From the NCBI GenBank assembly GCA_016802295.1, contig JAESIW010000020.1, positions 1,998,120 through 2,062,119 of the forward strand: a stretch of DNA of 64,000 bases, in the 5' to 3' direction. This stretch comes from Brachionus rotundiformis (Eukaryota; Rotifera; Eurotatoria; Ploima; Brachionidae). The notes under the pieces were generated by a model, which worked only from the letters and a program-made list of their open reading frames with translations, was not told the origin of the DNA and made no database searches. Of the stretch, positions 1 to 9,685 are shown in pieces; position 1 is the first letter of the stretch, and every line of letters begins with the position of its first letter. The translations under genes and the position numbers were made by a program.

Positions 1-678
1 TGTCTATATAAAGATTTAACATGCTCGATACGAGTATGCATCGAGGTAAATCTAAAATCGAATACTAAAGATGGTTCATTGGTCAAAACTGATGTGAGAA
101 CTTTGGATCTATGGAATCTTTTGACTTCTGTGTTGTTTATTCTTTTTAAATAAGTATCTTTTCCAGGATAATTGGTGATTACTTCGGATTCATTATCGGA
201 ATCAAGTTCTCGTTTTTTTCTCTGTTCTTTTTCTATTCTTTTTTGTTCCTTCAGAAAAACATAATATTCCTCTTTTACCATGTGCCTTGGCCATAAAGTT
301 ATATTTTAAATAGTCTAAATCTTAATTATAAACTTACAACATGGAATTTCCCAAATGAGTAAAGCTTTCGCATTTCATTAATTCATCCATAGCTTTCTCA
401 TTTAGCTCTTTTGGGACTGGAAGTCCGTTTTCTCGACGAAAATGCCATAGGTCTGTTATGACTTGTTGCTTTTCAATCGAATTTAATTTTAAAAAATTTT
501 TATATGTCAGGCTTTTTGCCGATTTGGATGAAGTTGGTGAGCTAGTTAAATTTTTGAACCAGTCTTCTTCGAAATTTTTTGAATTGCTTAGTCGTGCATT
601 AAGTGAAAAACAGGATTTTAGAGTCTTATTTGAAGATTTTGGTATTAGACGAAACAAATTAATTAATCTAATTTTCAT
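1..678 (-). CDS. TRMT10C: TRMT10C/MRPP1-like mitochondrial tRNA methyltransferase, 5' part
   Basis: Two minus-strand exons (338-678, ATG at 678; and 1-285) join in frame across a 52-nt GT-AG intron (286-337). The gene runs off the left edge. The N-terminus is basic and Ser/Asn-rich, as in a mitochondrial presequence. It is followed by a WxxRxxxGLPVP...ELMKC stretch matching the helical N-terminal region of animal TRMT10C (WRLLGREVP...TLMEC in the human protein, from memory). Then comes a Lys/Arg/Glu-rich linker and LVFDFRFTSM, which corresponds to the first strand of the TRM10 SPOUT methyltransferase domain. TRMT10C methylates purine 9 of mitochondrial tRNAs and is a subunit of protein-only mitochondrial RNase P. 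The SAM-binding knot would lie outside the window, so catalytic residues cannot be checked. Cytosolic TRMT10A/B is less likely because the N-terminal region matches the C type. Confidence 0.75.
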
Positions 679-715
679 TTTTTTGGTAATTTGTTCTTTG
701 CCAAATCTATTTTAA

Positions 716-1370
716 TAAAGATTTGAATTTTCAAAAAAAAAATTTATACTTTTTTTGCAATATTTCTTAGACAATTTTATCAACAAATTAACATAACTTT
801 ATGATGAGATATTAATTTAAAAAATTACAAACACAAATAAATATTAAAAATGAAAAAAATGATAAATATCGCTTTCAACTTTTGTAATTGTTCCAAGATA
901 AAAATTATTCATCTTTAAGATTTTTACTTATATAAATAGCACATGTCTTTCAATTTTAAATGTTATCCGCATTATAGAAAAACTAAAAAGCTGATTAAAT
1001 TAAATATCCTAATAAGAATCTATGGAAAAATTAATTTAATATCTAATATAAATTCATTCTAGCTTAGCTTAGCTATTAATTTAAAAAAAATATAATAAAA
1101 ATTTATTTTATATAGTTTTTTTGTTTTATTTCATTTAAATGGTATGTATATCAAATTTAATCGCATTATCATTTTCCTTACTCAAGAGAACCGCAACTTT
1201 AATCTATTTTGAAAGAACTTTATTTAATAATTTTTAAATTTTCTCTTATAAAAATCCATTTCGAATTTCCATTAAGTTTTGGTCGTGTTAGCAATTTTCT
1301 TTTAATAACAATTTTAAAATAATTTTTTGCTTCCAATATATTCTACATTTTTCTAGCTTAACTTACATTC
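716..1370. other. Intergenic, AT-rich
   Basis: No gene seen. It is the upstream flank of the TRMT10C-like gene. The stretch around 925-1005 resembles 3070-3160 (shared words include ACATGTC, AATGTTAT and CCGCAT), an old dispersed repeat. Confidence 0.5.
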
Positions 1371-1451
1371 GATCCATGTTGGAAAACCATTCTCCAATGC
1401 ACATAGCATCTAATTAATATTAATATCTTTAATTAATATTCTAATTAATAT
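1371..1451 (+). repeat. Dispersed repeat, left part, split by LINE insertion
   Basis: The block ending CAATGCACATAGCATCTAA and continuing TTAATATTAATATC recurs on the opposite strand at about 8396-8445, and its first half recurs at 8709-8765. The rest of the same unit resumes at about 2780-2870 after the LINE, so the retrotransposon landed inside this repeat. The unit has no coding capacity that I can see. Confidence 0.6.
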
Positions 1452-1466
1452 TCGCACTTATACAGC

Positions 1467-2600
1467 AACAACATCATCGCTTCTGAACAGCACGGCTTCG
1501 TCTTGAGGAAGTCAGTTGTCACAAATCTTCTAGAGACTGTAGACCGCATTAGTGATGGCATCGACAACCGATTTCATGCCCTAGTAGTATTCCTCGACTT
1601 CGCTAAAGCCTTCGACCGTGTTTGTCACTCTTCTCTCAGAATCAAGTTGGTCAAGTGTGGCTTCTGTCCCAGAATAATCGATTGGGTCAGTGACTTCTTG
1701 TCGGATAGGAAGCAGCGAGTTGTGATTGGAAAGCACAAGGCGGACTGGATTGATGTGACCAGTGGGGTCCCGCAAGGCAGTGTTCTAGGGCCTCTCCTTT
1801 TTGTCATCTACATTAACGACATTCCTGAAGCGGTAAGTCATCTAGTTAAGCTAAGCTATTTGCAGACGACAGCAAGCTAATCGCCTCAGTCAGTTCTTCA
1901 GAACGACCTAAATGCACTGATGGAATGGTCCGAAAAATGGCGCATGCTCTTTAACGCCCACAAATGTAAGGTAATGGACTTCAGCAGAACCAATGGGTGA
2001 TTCTGAAGGGAGCAGCACTCTGAAATATGTCGAAACAGAAAAAGACCTCGGAGTCACTCTCTCACGCAACCTGAAATTCTCCACCCACATAAGAATCCAG
2101 GCCAACAAGGCTACTGTCATCCTTGGACAGCTAAAGAGAACATTCAGGTATTGGACCATCGATACGTGCAGGATTCTCTACTGTGCCTTCGTCAGACCCC
2201 ACCTGGAGTACGCTGCAGTAGTCTGGTCTTCTTACAACAAAAAGGAAATCAATATCCTCGAATCTGTACAACGAAGGGCCACTAAGCTAGTTAGCAGATA
2301 CAGAAACTGGAGCTGTGCAGATCGCCTTGCTGTCCTGGGACTCACGACACTTCAGGAGCGCTGAGTGAGAGGAAATATGATCCAACTGTTCAAATTCTAC
2401 CACGAAGTCAACACTGTACGCTGGGTGAAACCTATGGAACACTGCAGCTCTCTCTCGCAAGAAGGACCAGCTACTAGGTAATATTAGGGGACACAGGAGA
2501 AGACTTTCTGGCCAAGTCACGACCACATGTCAGCAGCGAGTTAACTTCTTCACTAACAGAGTCATTAACGAGTGGAACGTCTTTAAATTTTTAACGATAG
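1467..2600 (+). pseudogene. Reverse transcriptase ORF2 remnant
   Basis: Three reading segments can be followed: about 1467-1855, a shifted segment from FADDSK (about 1858) to the TGA at about 1997, and 1993-2364 with a trailing piece to about 2600. At least one frameshift lies between the PQGSVLG block and the FADD box, and there are two in-frame stops. The YADD-equivalent box is FADD, normal for this superfamily. The product cannot be active. Codon use is much less A/T-biased than in resident genes. Confidence 0.85.
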
Positions 2601-2752
2601 TATCTGTAAATTATTTTGTATTTATCTCTTTATTTACCTGTAATGTTCTATATAATCTTATGTAATATCTGTAAAGTATATATAAATTCTAACTCAGTTT
2701 CGTCTGTGTTACTTTCATTGTAGTTCCTTAATTTATCTTTCGGATCTAAAAC

Positions 2753-2753
<1 letters not shown>

Positions 2754-2782
<29 letters not shown>
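2754..2782 (+). repeat. (ATT)n microsatellite, LINE 3' tail
   Basis: Uninterrupted ATT repeats immediately follow the LINE 3' region and border the resumption of the host repeat (TATCTAAAATCTAGTGAATC). This is the usual way Jockey/CR1-type elements end. Confidence 0.85.
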
Positions 2783-2784
<2 letters not shown>

Positions 2785-2870
2785 CTAAAATCTAGTGAAT
2801 CAATAAAAGTCTCTTCTTGCAAGTTGATAAAATATCAATTGGATTTTTTTATGGACAGGAATTTAAAGTT
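2783..2870 (+). repeat. Dispersed repeat, right part
   Basis: GTGAATCAATAAAAGTCTC followed by AAGTTGATAAAATATCA matches the reverse complement of 8341-8400, where the two halves of the unit are contiguous. This is the right half of the repeat split by the LINE. Confidence 0.6.
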
Positions 2871-3280
2871 ACGCTTTCAAATTTAATGATATAAACTAAT
2901 TGATATGATTTTATTTTTATCTCCAATTAAAATTAAATTTTAAAATTGAAAAAAGCTTTATAAAGTAACTTTTTATCAGCAAAAAGTATGATTTAAAATA
3001 AAATAAATTCCCTAATATGAGAGAAATGCAAAAGTAATATGCGAATACAGTGATAACACTTAAGTTGGATCTTAAAAATTTTTGATTATAAATGATACAT
3101 GTCCTTGAATGTTTAATGTTATCACTTTATCCGCATAATAAAAAACATTAAAAAGTGAAAGTTCTAATTAACTTTTAAAAATTCAAAATGATCAATATGA
3201 TTTTTACTTGTTTTTTACAATAAATAAGATTAATTTGATCAGGAGGGAAACTTTATCACTTCCGAGATCTGGCACATGAT
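2871..3280. other. Intergenic, AT-rich
   Basis: No gene seen. The stretch 3070-3160 is the second member of the dispersed repeat also present near 925-1005. Confidence 0.5.
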
Positions 3281-3524
3281 GATTATGCTGCACCACAAGT
3301 TAAGAGGTGCTTTTGGACCATGCTATAATATTTTTAACTTTGAGCTTAAGCTGTAAAAGCGTAATCACGCGTTTTAGATCCGCATCAAACACTCAGATTA
3401 ATGCGTCATCAAGACTCGATTATAAAAGATTAATTATCTAATATTTTTGATTTACTGAAGCGGACTTATAACTACTATGATGTATGGTCCAAAAGCATGT
3501 CTTGACTTTTGGTGCAACATAATC
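3281..3524. mobile_element. MITE-like element with ~42-bp terminal inverted repeats
   Basis: The left arm (3281-3322, starting GATTATGCTGCACCACAAG) and the right arm (3483-3524, reverse complement starting GATTATGTTGCACCAAAAG) match at about 37 of 42 positions. Both arms contain TGCTTTTGGACCAT. The 160-bp interior has no ORF. Compact size, long inverted arms and no coding capacity fit a non-autonomous DNA transposon. I could not find a clean target-site duplication, so the superfamily is unknown and a fold-back repeat is the alternative. Confidence 0.6.
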
Positions 3525-4022
3525 GAACGATGGAATACAATTGTTTTTTATCAAACGATTTAAAACTTGAAAAAATTAATGTTCAAATTAAGTAATTTTT
3601 TCAACGACTTTGAAAAGTCTCTTGTTTTAATTAAAAACCTTAATTGTTTTTAACAATAAATAAAAGTGAATTTTTTGCTAGTATTTGAATATTAAAAATA
3701 TACAGAAGAGATTTTCTATCAACAAGATTTTTAATTTAGAAACCCGTTTTTTTACTTTATTTAAGTTTATTAGGTAAAAAAAAACATTTTGTGAAAATAA
3801 CTCAGACAATTTAAATAACTATAATAAGAAAATAAATTAAAATTTTTAAAAATAATATTAAAAAAATGTCAAATATAAGCTTACAATTGTTGAACTACGT
3901 TGAAGGACAAATATTTCGTGGTACTTTGGATGTATTTAAAAAATTGACTTATTTTTATACCTGTTATATTTTAAAATTAAAAATTCAAAAAAAATTGATG
4001 ACGATTTAGTTTTCTTTAGAAA
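3525..4022. other. Intergenic, upstream of DAD1
   Basis: AT-rich and without a convincing ORF. A pyrimidine-rich run ending in AG (about 4009-4019) lies three bases before the DAD1 start codon. It could be a 3' splice site for a 5' UTR intron or a spliced-leader acceptor. Confidence 0.4.
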
Positions 4023-4426
4023 ATGTCCAAAACAGAACAATCAAAAGGCGATTTGTCTTTGAGCAAACTATTCGAAAAATATCAGGATGAAACTCCAAAA
4101 AAGATCAAATTGATAGACGCTTACATGTTTTGCATCCTTTTGACAGGAGTTATCCAATTTGTCTATTGCTGTTTGGTTGGAACTTTTCCATTTAATGCTT
4201 TTTTGTCTGGCTTTATCTCAACTGTTGCTAGTTTTGTTTTGGCTGGTAAATTGGTTAATTTATTTTATTAATTAATTATTAATAATCTCCTTAAGCATCA
4301 TACAGAATACAAATTAACAAACAAAATTCAGAGCTATTCTCCAAAATCAGTCCAGAGAGATCATTTGCAGATTTTATTTTTGCCCATGTTATATTACACT
4401 TGGTGGTCATCAACTTCATTGGTTAA
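4023..4426 (+). CDS. DAD1: DAD1, oligosaccharyltransferase subunit
   Basis: Two exons (4023-4245 and 4296-4426) with a 50-nt GT-AG intron encode 117 aa, close to the roughly 113 aa of animal DAD1. The match is strong throughout: KLIDAYMFCILLTGVIQF, YCCLVGTFPFNAFLSGF, RIQIN, ISPERSFADFIFA and the C-terminal LHLVVINFIG. DAD1/Ost2 is a small multi-pass ER membrane subunit of the oligosaccharyltransferase that N-glycosylates nascent proteins; loss triggers cell death in animals. Three hydrophobic segments are visible. The intron splits the codon after SFVLA, so the first exon alone would end in a short false tail. Near-certain assignment. Confidence 0.95.
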
Positions 4427-4553
4427 GTGAAGTCAAAAAGAAAAAGAAATTATTATTTTAAATTATTTATTATTACTTTTAAACAAAATTTGAAATAAGA
4501 TTTTATAATCGTTTAGTTCAGCAATAAAATTGTTCTCGTTTAAATAAAAGTTT

Positions 4554-5129
4554 TTAATCAAATGTAAATCTTTTAAATCTTGGGTCAATTTTTTCATATA
4601 AAAATTTTGGTTTAGCTCTTGGTTGCACAATAACAGTTTTGATATTTGGATAGGATGCACTCTTGTCGGTAACATAGTTAACTGACGGGTACGCCTGATA
4701 ATATGGAGACTGGATGGTCATTCCATAAGATGGTACTGGTAGATTTTGAGTCACTAAGGGAGGAAAAAATTGCGATTGAGATGCTAGTTTGTGTTGGTTA
4801 TTTGCTTTGAAAAAATTGGTCTGTGATTCAGCGGGAATGAATGCGCGTGGAGTTTCGTAGAAATTTGGTAAAGTTACAAATTTTTGATACGGTTGAAAGG
4901 ATGGTTGTTGAACTTGCTGTGTAATGGGATTATTTATATTAGGCATATTGGGGGTTCCTCTTCTGTTAGTTGCCTCTTCTGATTGGAAATAAAAAGATTG
5001 ATTACGACTTGGATAATTTAGAGAGCTGAAAGATGATGTGTCATTTTTGGAATTGACTACAACACGGTGTTTATGTGAGGTACGACCAGTTTTTAAAAAA
5101 TTGTTCAATTCTTCAAAACTATTATTCAT
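4554..5129 (-). CDS. Hypothetical Pro/Gln/Asn/Tyr-rich protein
   Basis: A single-exon ORF of 191 aa, ATG at 5129. I do not recognise it. Composition is dominated by N, Q, P, S, Y and F with no predicted helix-forming core, no signal peptide and no membrane segment. A short N-terminal amphipathic stretch (MNNSFEELNNFLKTG) precedes a basic HKHRVVV patch. The C-terminal third contains YPSVNYVTDK and a basic RAKPKF end. It lies convergent to DAD1 and in tandem with the 146-aa gene upstream, which has a similar composition and a similar Y/P-rich C-terminus; they may be diverged duplicates. Likely a disordered protein; real expression is not proven. Confidence 0.5.
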   Translation of the reverse strand: MNNSFEELNNFLKTGRTSHKHRVVVNSKNDTSSFSSLNYPSRNQSFYFQSEEATNRRGTPNMPNINNPITQQVQQPSFQPYQKFVTLPNFYETPRAFIPAESQTNFFKANNQHKLASQSQFFPPLVTQNLPVPSYGMTIQSPYYQAYPSVNYVTDKSASYPNIKTVIVQPRAKPKFLYEKIDPRFKRFTFD

Positions 5130-5505
5130 TCTATTTAATTAAACAAGTGGGTTACTTTAAGACCTATAATATTAATAAATAAGCTGACTACAAAAAACCA
5201 TTTTTTTATTTTCGAACAAAATAAGATACAAGATATTGATATAAATTTTGCATACTCGAACTTTAAAAAATTGTTCAACTTGATCTAAAATGAGTTAATT
5301 AGAATTAAATATCCTAAAATTGTGAAAATTTATCATGCTAATAATTGGCATTGTTTATATAATAGCTTAATTGGTAAAAAAAATTCAGAAAGAAATTAGA
5401 TTTCAAGTGGTTGATTAACAAAGGTAGTTTAAAAAAAATTCAAGAGCTAGTTAAAGTGTCTAAAGTGAAATTATTATTATTTACAGTCAAGAGAAAACTA
5501 AAATC
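5130..5505. other. Intergenic between two tandem minus-strand genes
   Basis: AT-rich spacer of 376 nt, with nothing beyond presumptive promoter and 3' UTR sequence. Confidence 0.4.
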
Positions 5506-5946
5506 TTAAAACTTTTTGATTATTCTATAATTGATTTTGTTAGTAACTGGATAAACAAATCTGTTTTGGTATGGTTGAATGTAGCTAAACATTGGTCGTA
5601 TAAGTGACTGAGAAATTGGTGATTTGTGCAGTGATTGAGCAGGAGAAATCAATGGTGGTAATTTAGGTGAAACAGCAGATGGCTGTGGTGTAGCTTGAAG
5701 AACACCATAAGATATTTTAATCGGATTAAAATTCTTTTCGCCTGATCTTATTTGCTGTAAATTAGTTTTTTTAATCTGTGGCAAAATTTGTTTAGGTTTT
5801 GGCTGTGCTAAGTCGTGTTCAAGTGGATAAATTGGGATTCTGTGATGAGGAATTATCGAAATATTTCGATCAAGCTTGCCAAAGTATGATGGATTAAAAC
5901 TCTGTTGCTCTTCGTCTGGTATAGTTTGGTAATATAATTTCTTCAT
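5506..5946 (-). CDS. Hypothetical Pro/Gln-rich basic protein
   Basis: A single-exon ORF of 146 aa, ATG at 5946. Not recognised. It is rich in P, Q, I and K with no signal peptide or TM segment. Repeated proline-containing blocks (PHHRIPIYPLEHDL, PKPKQILPQIKK, PKLPPLISPAQ) suggest extended, disordered binding segments. The C-terminus SYIQPYQNRFVYPVTNKI loosely parallels the VNYVTDK region of the neighbouring 191-aa protein. Two such ORFs in tandem on the same strand, in DNA where stop codons are frequent, argue that they are genes. Confidence 0.5.
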   Translation of the reverse strand: MKKLYYQTIPDEEQQSFNPSYFGKLDRNISIIPHHRIPIYPLEHDLAQPKPKQILPQIKKTNLQQIRSGEKNFNPIKISYGVLQATPQPSAVSPKLPPLISPAQSLHKSPISQSLIRPMFSYIQPYQNRFVYPVTNKINYRIIKKF

Positions 5947-6057
5947 TTTAAACTTTTATACTTTGTAAAATAAAAAAAAATATTTTAAATGCTTTTATTA
6001 AGAAATTAAAACATTCAAAAGTAATTTAATTTTCATAAGGTTTTCTTCTAAATTTAA

Positions 6058-6699
6058 TTAATATATAATTACTGATGGATTCGAAGCTTGCGTGGGATGA
6101 ACCTGACTTGGCGAAACTGGCTTCATTTCGTCATTTTGTAATTTAGGATCAATTGAATAAAGAGCGCTGATTTTAGCTGTTTCACCAAGAGGCTCTGAGT
6201 CTATAAAATCTGTAGAGTAGTGTGCATTAGGTAGCCAACCAACTTCTTTAGCATGCTGGCAACAAAAGCAAAAAAGAAGAATAGTAGACGATGTCAAAAC
6301 TGTGCTAGTAAGAACAACTCCAAAAAGCTTTACTTCTTGATTTTTGGTGTACGCAACTGAAAATAGATCAATAGTTAGGCCTAAAATAGTTAAAACTAGG
6401 CCAATTAGAGCCACGATTGCCAAAATTATAAGAATTGTGTAAATAATCCATGTCTCTGCCAGACCAATATCGAATGGGCCTTTTCTTTCGATTGGGTCAT
6501 CGAATTTTGGCTACAAAAAAACAACTTTAAAAAATTATATAAAATTTTATATTTTAATAACCAGTTTGGCAACAACTCCAGAATCAAGTGGAATGTTAGA
6601 TTCATATTTTGGTTTTTCTTTTAAATTTTTAAGCTGAATTTTGTTTAGCCCTTTTTTTCTGTCGAAATTTTCCGGTATCAAACGCGTTTTTGTTGACAT
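6058..6699 (-). CDS. Two-TM membrane protein, unknown function
   Basis: Two exons (6562-6699, ATG at 6699; and 6058-6510) are joined in phase 0 across a 51-nt intron, giving 196 aa. The N-terminal 60 residues are basic and soluble (RLIPENFDRKKGL...). Two hydrophobic segments follow: TWIIYTILIILAIVALIGL continuing to LTILGLTIDLF, and VKLFGVVLTSTVLTSSTILL ending in FCFCC, a likely palmitoylation-prone Cys cluster. A polar tail of about 70 residues ends SNPSVIIY. The topology suggests both termini on the same side of the membrane. I do not recognise the family. The start codon directly follows an AAAG. Confidence 0.6.
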
Positions 6700-7439
6700 C
6701 TTTGTTAAGCCTAAATTTTTTCAAAAATCAATGTTTGATTGTTATTTTTTGTTGAAGAAAATTTTACCTTAATGGTTTTTAAAAATCAAAAAAATGTAAA
6801 TTTAAATTTAAATTAAGCTTAATAGGTCTTCTCAAATTTATTTGCTTTATCAAGTGTTTGAAAAATTGTTTTTACTAAATCAAATGTGTTAATTATCTTT
6901 AATGTTTAATTTTTAAATTTTTCAGATTAAAAATATCTTTTTATCAGAAATTTGAATTTTATACTGGAATCTTACAAATATTAATCTAATAATTAGCTAT
7001 AATATTATCCTAAAGAATTAATTTCAAATAGTAAGAATAAATTTTTTTTTGGATTTAGATTCAAAATCTAATTAACTTTTTGTTTTTTTTATTTGACTCA
7101 ATTGGAAAATGAAACCTTGATAACTTATTTATATAAATTTAAATGATATTTTGAAATTAATTTCTTTAAAAATACTCATTAATATTTTTATTTCTATTTG
7201 ATCTTTTAAAGCTAAAATTAGACAAAATAAAACATGTTTCAAATTTTTTATTTTTATTGAATAACCAGTAGTTTATATTTAAACTAAATGTTTTAATAAT
7301 TTAATTTTAAAAAGTGCTAGTCTCCTAAATTGAATATAATAAAATATAACAAAACTAAGTATCTGAATTTGATTTATTTTTAAAAAGCATTTAATTTAAT
7401 GACATGATTCATTCAAATTTTTGAAAATAACTTAAGAAG
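6700..7439. other. Intergenic, AT-rich
   Basis: No ORF, RNA gene or repeat that I can support. Confidence 0.4.
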
Positions 7440-7699
7440 AAGCAAAAAAAACCTATGGAGACTTTCGGCAGCTTTCGAACTCTTTTTCTTAACTTTTAAT
7501 AAAGACTGACCGACTGTTTCGTGGTCATTGCACCGACAAAAAACACTTAAATATCTCTAAACTTAGCCCATAAGTTTTCCATAACTTTGGAATAATAATT
7601 ATTTATTTGGAATTGATGACTCACTAGTATCACATGTTAAGACAAACGATTCCAAGAATTAATAGCAGTAGTATTTAGTTATGCTGTGGGATCCGGTCC

Positions 7700-7930
7700 A
7701 AAAATTCTTGTCTTTTTACATACCACTTTGACTTTGATGACTGGTTTTAAATTCAATGCGGAAAAAAACAAATTCAACCTCATAATTTTCATCAAATAGT
7801 CTATCCAAGACAAATTCGCTTAATTTCGACAAATCTTGGTTGATTGGGCTAAAAATGGTATAGTTAAGACAATTTTGTTTCTCTAACTTGAGTTCACCAT
7901 GACCAGGGATATTACACTTAAGATATTATG
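7700..7930 (-). pseudogene. Decayed coding fragment, probably transposon-derived
   Basis: On the minus strand about 65 codons stay open from TGT AAT ATC (about 7920) to a TAA near 7720, including LSKLSEFVLDRLFDENYEVE. After the stop, a further readable piece in another frame contains TAINSWNRL, reminiscent of LINE C-termini. No start codon, no complete domain. Best read as a relic of a mobile element; an exon of an unseen gene is the alternative. Confidence 0.3.
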
Positions 7931-8340
7931 ATTATTTTTTGATGAGTACTTTTTACGATATATAATTTAATTAGAAGTGAATAGTTCCAGTTTTTAAGTT
8001 TCTTCCATACTAGGTATTTATTTTTTATCTTTCTTTTTGTTGAAAAGTTATATTCTAAAATTTTATTTTTTTAAAATATTTTAAGTGATGAAAAAAAAAC
8101 TTCATATTGATTATTTTAAATTATAAAATTTAAAAGCGAAAATAATCACTATTTTAATTTTAATTTTTGTTTTTTTTTCTAAATTTTTTTACATCGCCTA
8201 CATGGCGTTCATTGAATAAATAATAATAATAATAGTATTTATTTAAGATAAATTGAGTTCACTTTTTTTAATTATTTTTTTCCTTTTAATATCTTAAAGA
8301 ACTGATATCAATGCAAACACTTCCTGGCCAAAAATCTGAA
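7931..8340. repeat. AT-rich spacer with probable LINE 3' end (about 8190-8240)
   Basis: CGCCTACATGGCGTTCATTG followed by AATAAATAATAATAATAATA resembles a LINE 3' terminus with its simple-repeat tail on the plus strand. GCCTACATGGC could form a short terminal hairpin. Nothing else is recognisable. Confidence 0.35.
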
Positions 8341-8460
8341 TGATATTTTATCAACTTATTTTGTCGAGAAGAGAGCTTTATTGATTCATTCGATATTAGA
8401 TATTAATATTAATTAGATGCTATGTGTATTGGAAAATGATTAATTAAAATAATTTTGGAT
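8341..8460 (-). repeat. Uninterrupted copy of the dispersed repeat (empty LINE site)
   Basis: Read on the minus strand, CACATAGCATCTAATTAATA is followed directly by ATATCTAATATCGAATGAAT, then the AAAGCTCTCTTCTCGACA block and AAGTTGATAAAATATCA. The same blocks flank the LINE at 1371-1451 and 2783-2870. This copy shows the unit before insertion. Confidence 0.6.
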
Positions 8461-8708
8461 GGCCAACAGACTCCATAATCTAAAAACTAGTAAATTCATT
8501 TGAGTTAGAAAAGGAAAATGCCGAATTCCAAAAGGCACAGAGAAGCGTGCCCAAAAAATTAATTTAATTCAAATAATTAATTTGTTTTTTAAAATCATTA
8601 TTTAGTTCTGGAAAAATTGATAAATTTTACATTACTTTTAATTTAAATTTAAAAATTTTATAGCTTAAAATAAAAATAAACAGTGAAAAAAATTTGTTTT
8701 GTTTTTTT

Positions 8709-8765
8709 TTAATTCAAGTAACGTTGGATCTATGTTGGGACACCATTCTTCAATGCACATAGCAT
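8709..8765 (+). repeat. Third, partial copy of the dispersed repeat
   Basis: GGATCTATGTTGGGACACC followed by ATTCTTCAATGCACATAGCA matches 1371-1412. It is inverted relative to 8341-8460, so the two copies face each other across about 250 bp. Confidence 0.55.
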
Positions 8766-9685
8766 ATTCACTATTAGGGTAGAGGCAGTACCATCCAATT
8801 ATTCAATGATTAGTTTGGTTCTGTGCTGAAAATATGGTTTCTACTTATCAAAAACCATCAATCGCTTGAACAATACCAATCGCTTAGGAAGAACCATTGT
8901 TCACTCAACAAATCGATCAGACCCATTAGGAAATCAACTAAGAAGGAAGCTTCGTTAATTAGAGACTCGTTAAAATCAGAACATAATCAATCTAATAATT
9001 TGATGAAGCAGAACAAAAAAACCTAAATATAACCCAACAAAAGCAAAACCGGTCAGAATAAATCGAACCAAGTCTAGTTTGGAACAATGAATTAATTAAA
9101 AAAACTTAATTTCTCCTTTTCAACATAAAAAACTCTCACTTAGAATATAATATTTCACAATATAATATTTTGTGAAAATAATGGTGAACCAAAGAGATTT
9201 ATACGTGTCATCCATTGAGTGAGAGTCTTGGAAAAGTAGTTTGTCCAGCTTTGAGAAATTAGTCATGTCCTAAATGTAGTGAATCAGGTGACTATGTCCG
9301 CACCTAAAATTACTGTCCCTGGACCAAAAAACAGTATCTTTAAGCAAAATATTTTATATTAAAAATAATTTTAATATTTGATCAAATCATTGATTGACAT
9401 CTTTAAACATTTTAAATAAATTTTTTTGATTTTATTTTAAAAATTAAAAAATCAAAATTCATTTGCCTGAGGGTTAAATTGTATTTTTAATTCATTTTAC
9501 ATTCACAATTTCTTATTTGTTTATTGTCTACACTTTCAAGTGGTTTTAGCATATCTAGTCTCAGAAAATAAAATTCTAGTTATCTACCGAAAAATAATTT
9601 CTTAAACTTTTAAAAATAGATTTACTTTAAAGCAAAAAAACAAACAGGTATCCAAAAATTTGAAATTATAATTACTAAATAAAAT
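8766..9685. other. Intergenic with decayed element sequence
   Basis: 8820-9030 is unusually rich in AATCGCTT-type words but encodes nothing convincing. At about 9265-9300 the plus strand reads CPKCSESGDYVRT followed by a stop, resembling a degenerate CCHC zinc knuckle (His and last Cys lost). Likely a retroelement relic. The remainder is the upstream flank of the CABIT gene. Confidence 0.3.

Larger units (their letters stand above)
1452..2782 (+). mobile_element. 5'-truncated, frameshifted non-LTR retrotransposon (LINE, Jockey/CR1-like)
   Basis: The plus strand encodes the C-terminal half of a LINE reverse transcriptase. It starts at QHGF(V/L)RKS and runs through LVVFLDFAKAFDRVCH, SGVPQGSVLGPLLFVIYIND and, after a frame change near 1850, the catalytic FADDSK box. 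Conserved thumb and tail motifs follow (LMEWSEKW, VRPHLEYAAVVW, QRRATK, FFTNRVINEWN at about 2545-2580). A TGA after FSRTNG at about 1997 and a stop at 2362 break it further. Endonuclease and ORF1 are absent, so this is a dead 5'-truncated copy. It is noticeably more GC-rich than its surroundings. A (ATT)n tract closes the 3' end. Clade is inferred from RT motifs and the microsatellite tail. Confidence 0.9.

Noticed and set aside
458..715. Plus-strand ORF of 85 codons
   Set aside because: Antisense shadow of TRMT10C exon 1, whose protein similarity is clear.
1581..1807. Two minus-strand ORFs in the LINE
   Set aside because: Antisense to the reverse-transcriptase reading; no domain.
4463..4675. 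Minus-strand ORF overlapping the end of the 191-aa gene
   Set aside because: Different frame of the same DNA, AT-rich content, no support.
8823..9026. 67-codon plus-strand ORF
   Set aside because: Lies in decayed repeat sequence, Lys/Asn/Ser-rich, no recognisable domain or splice context.
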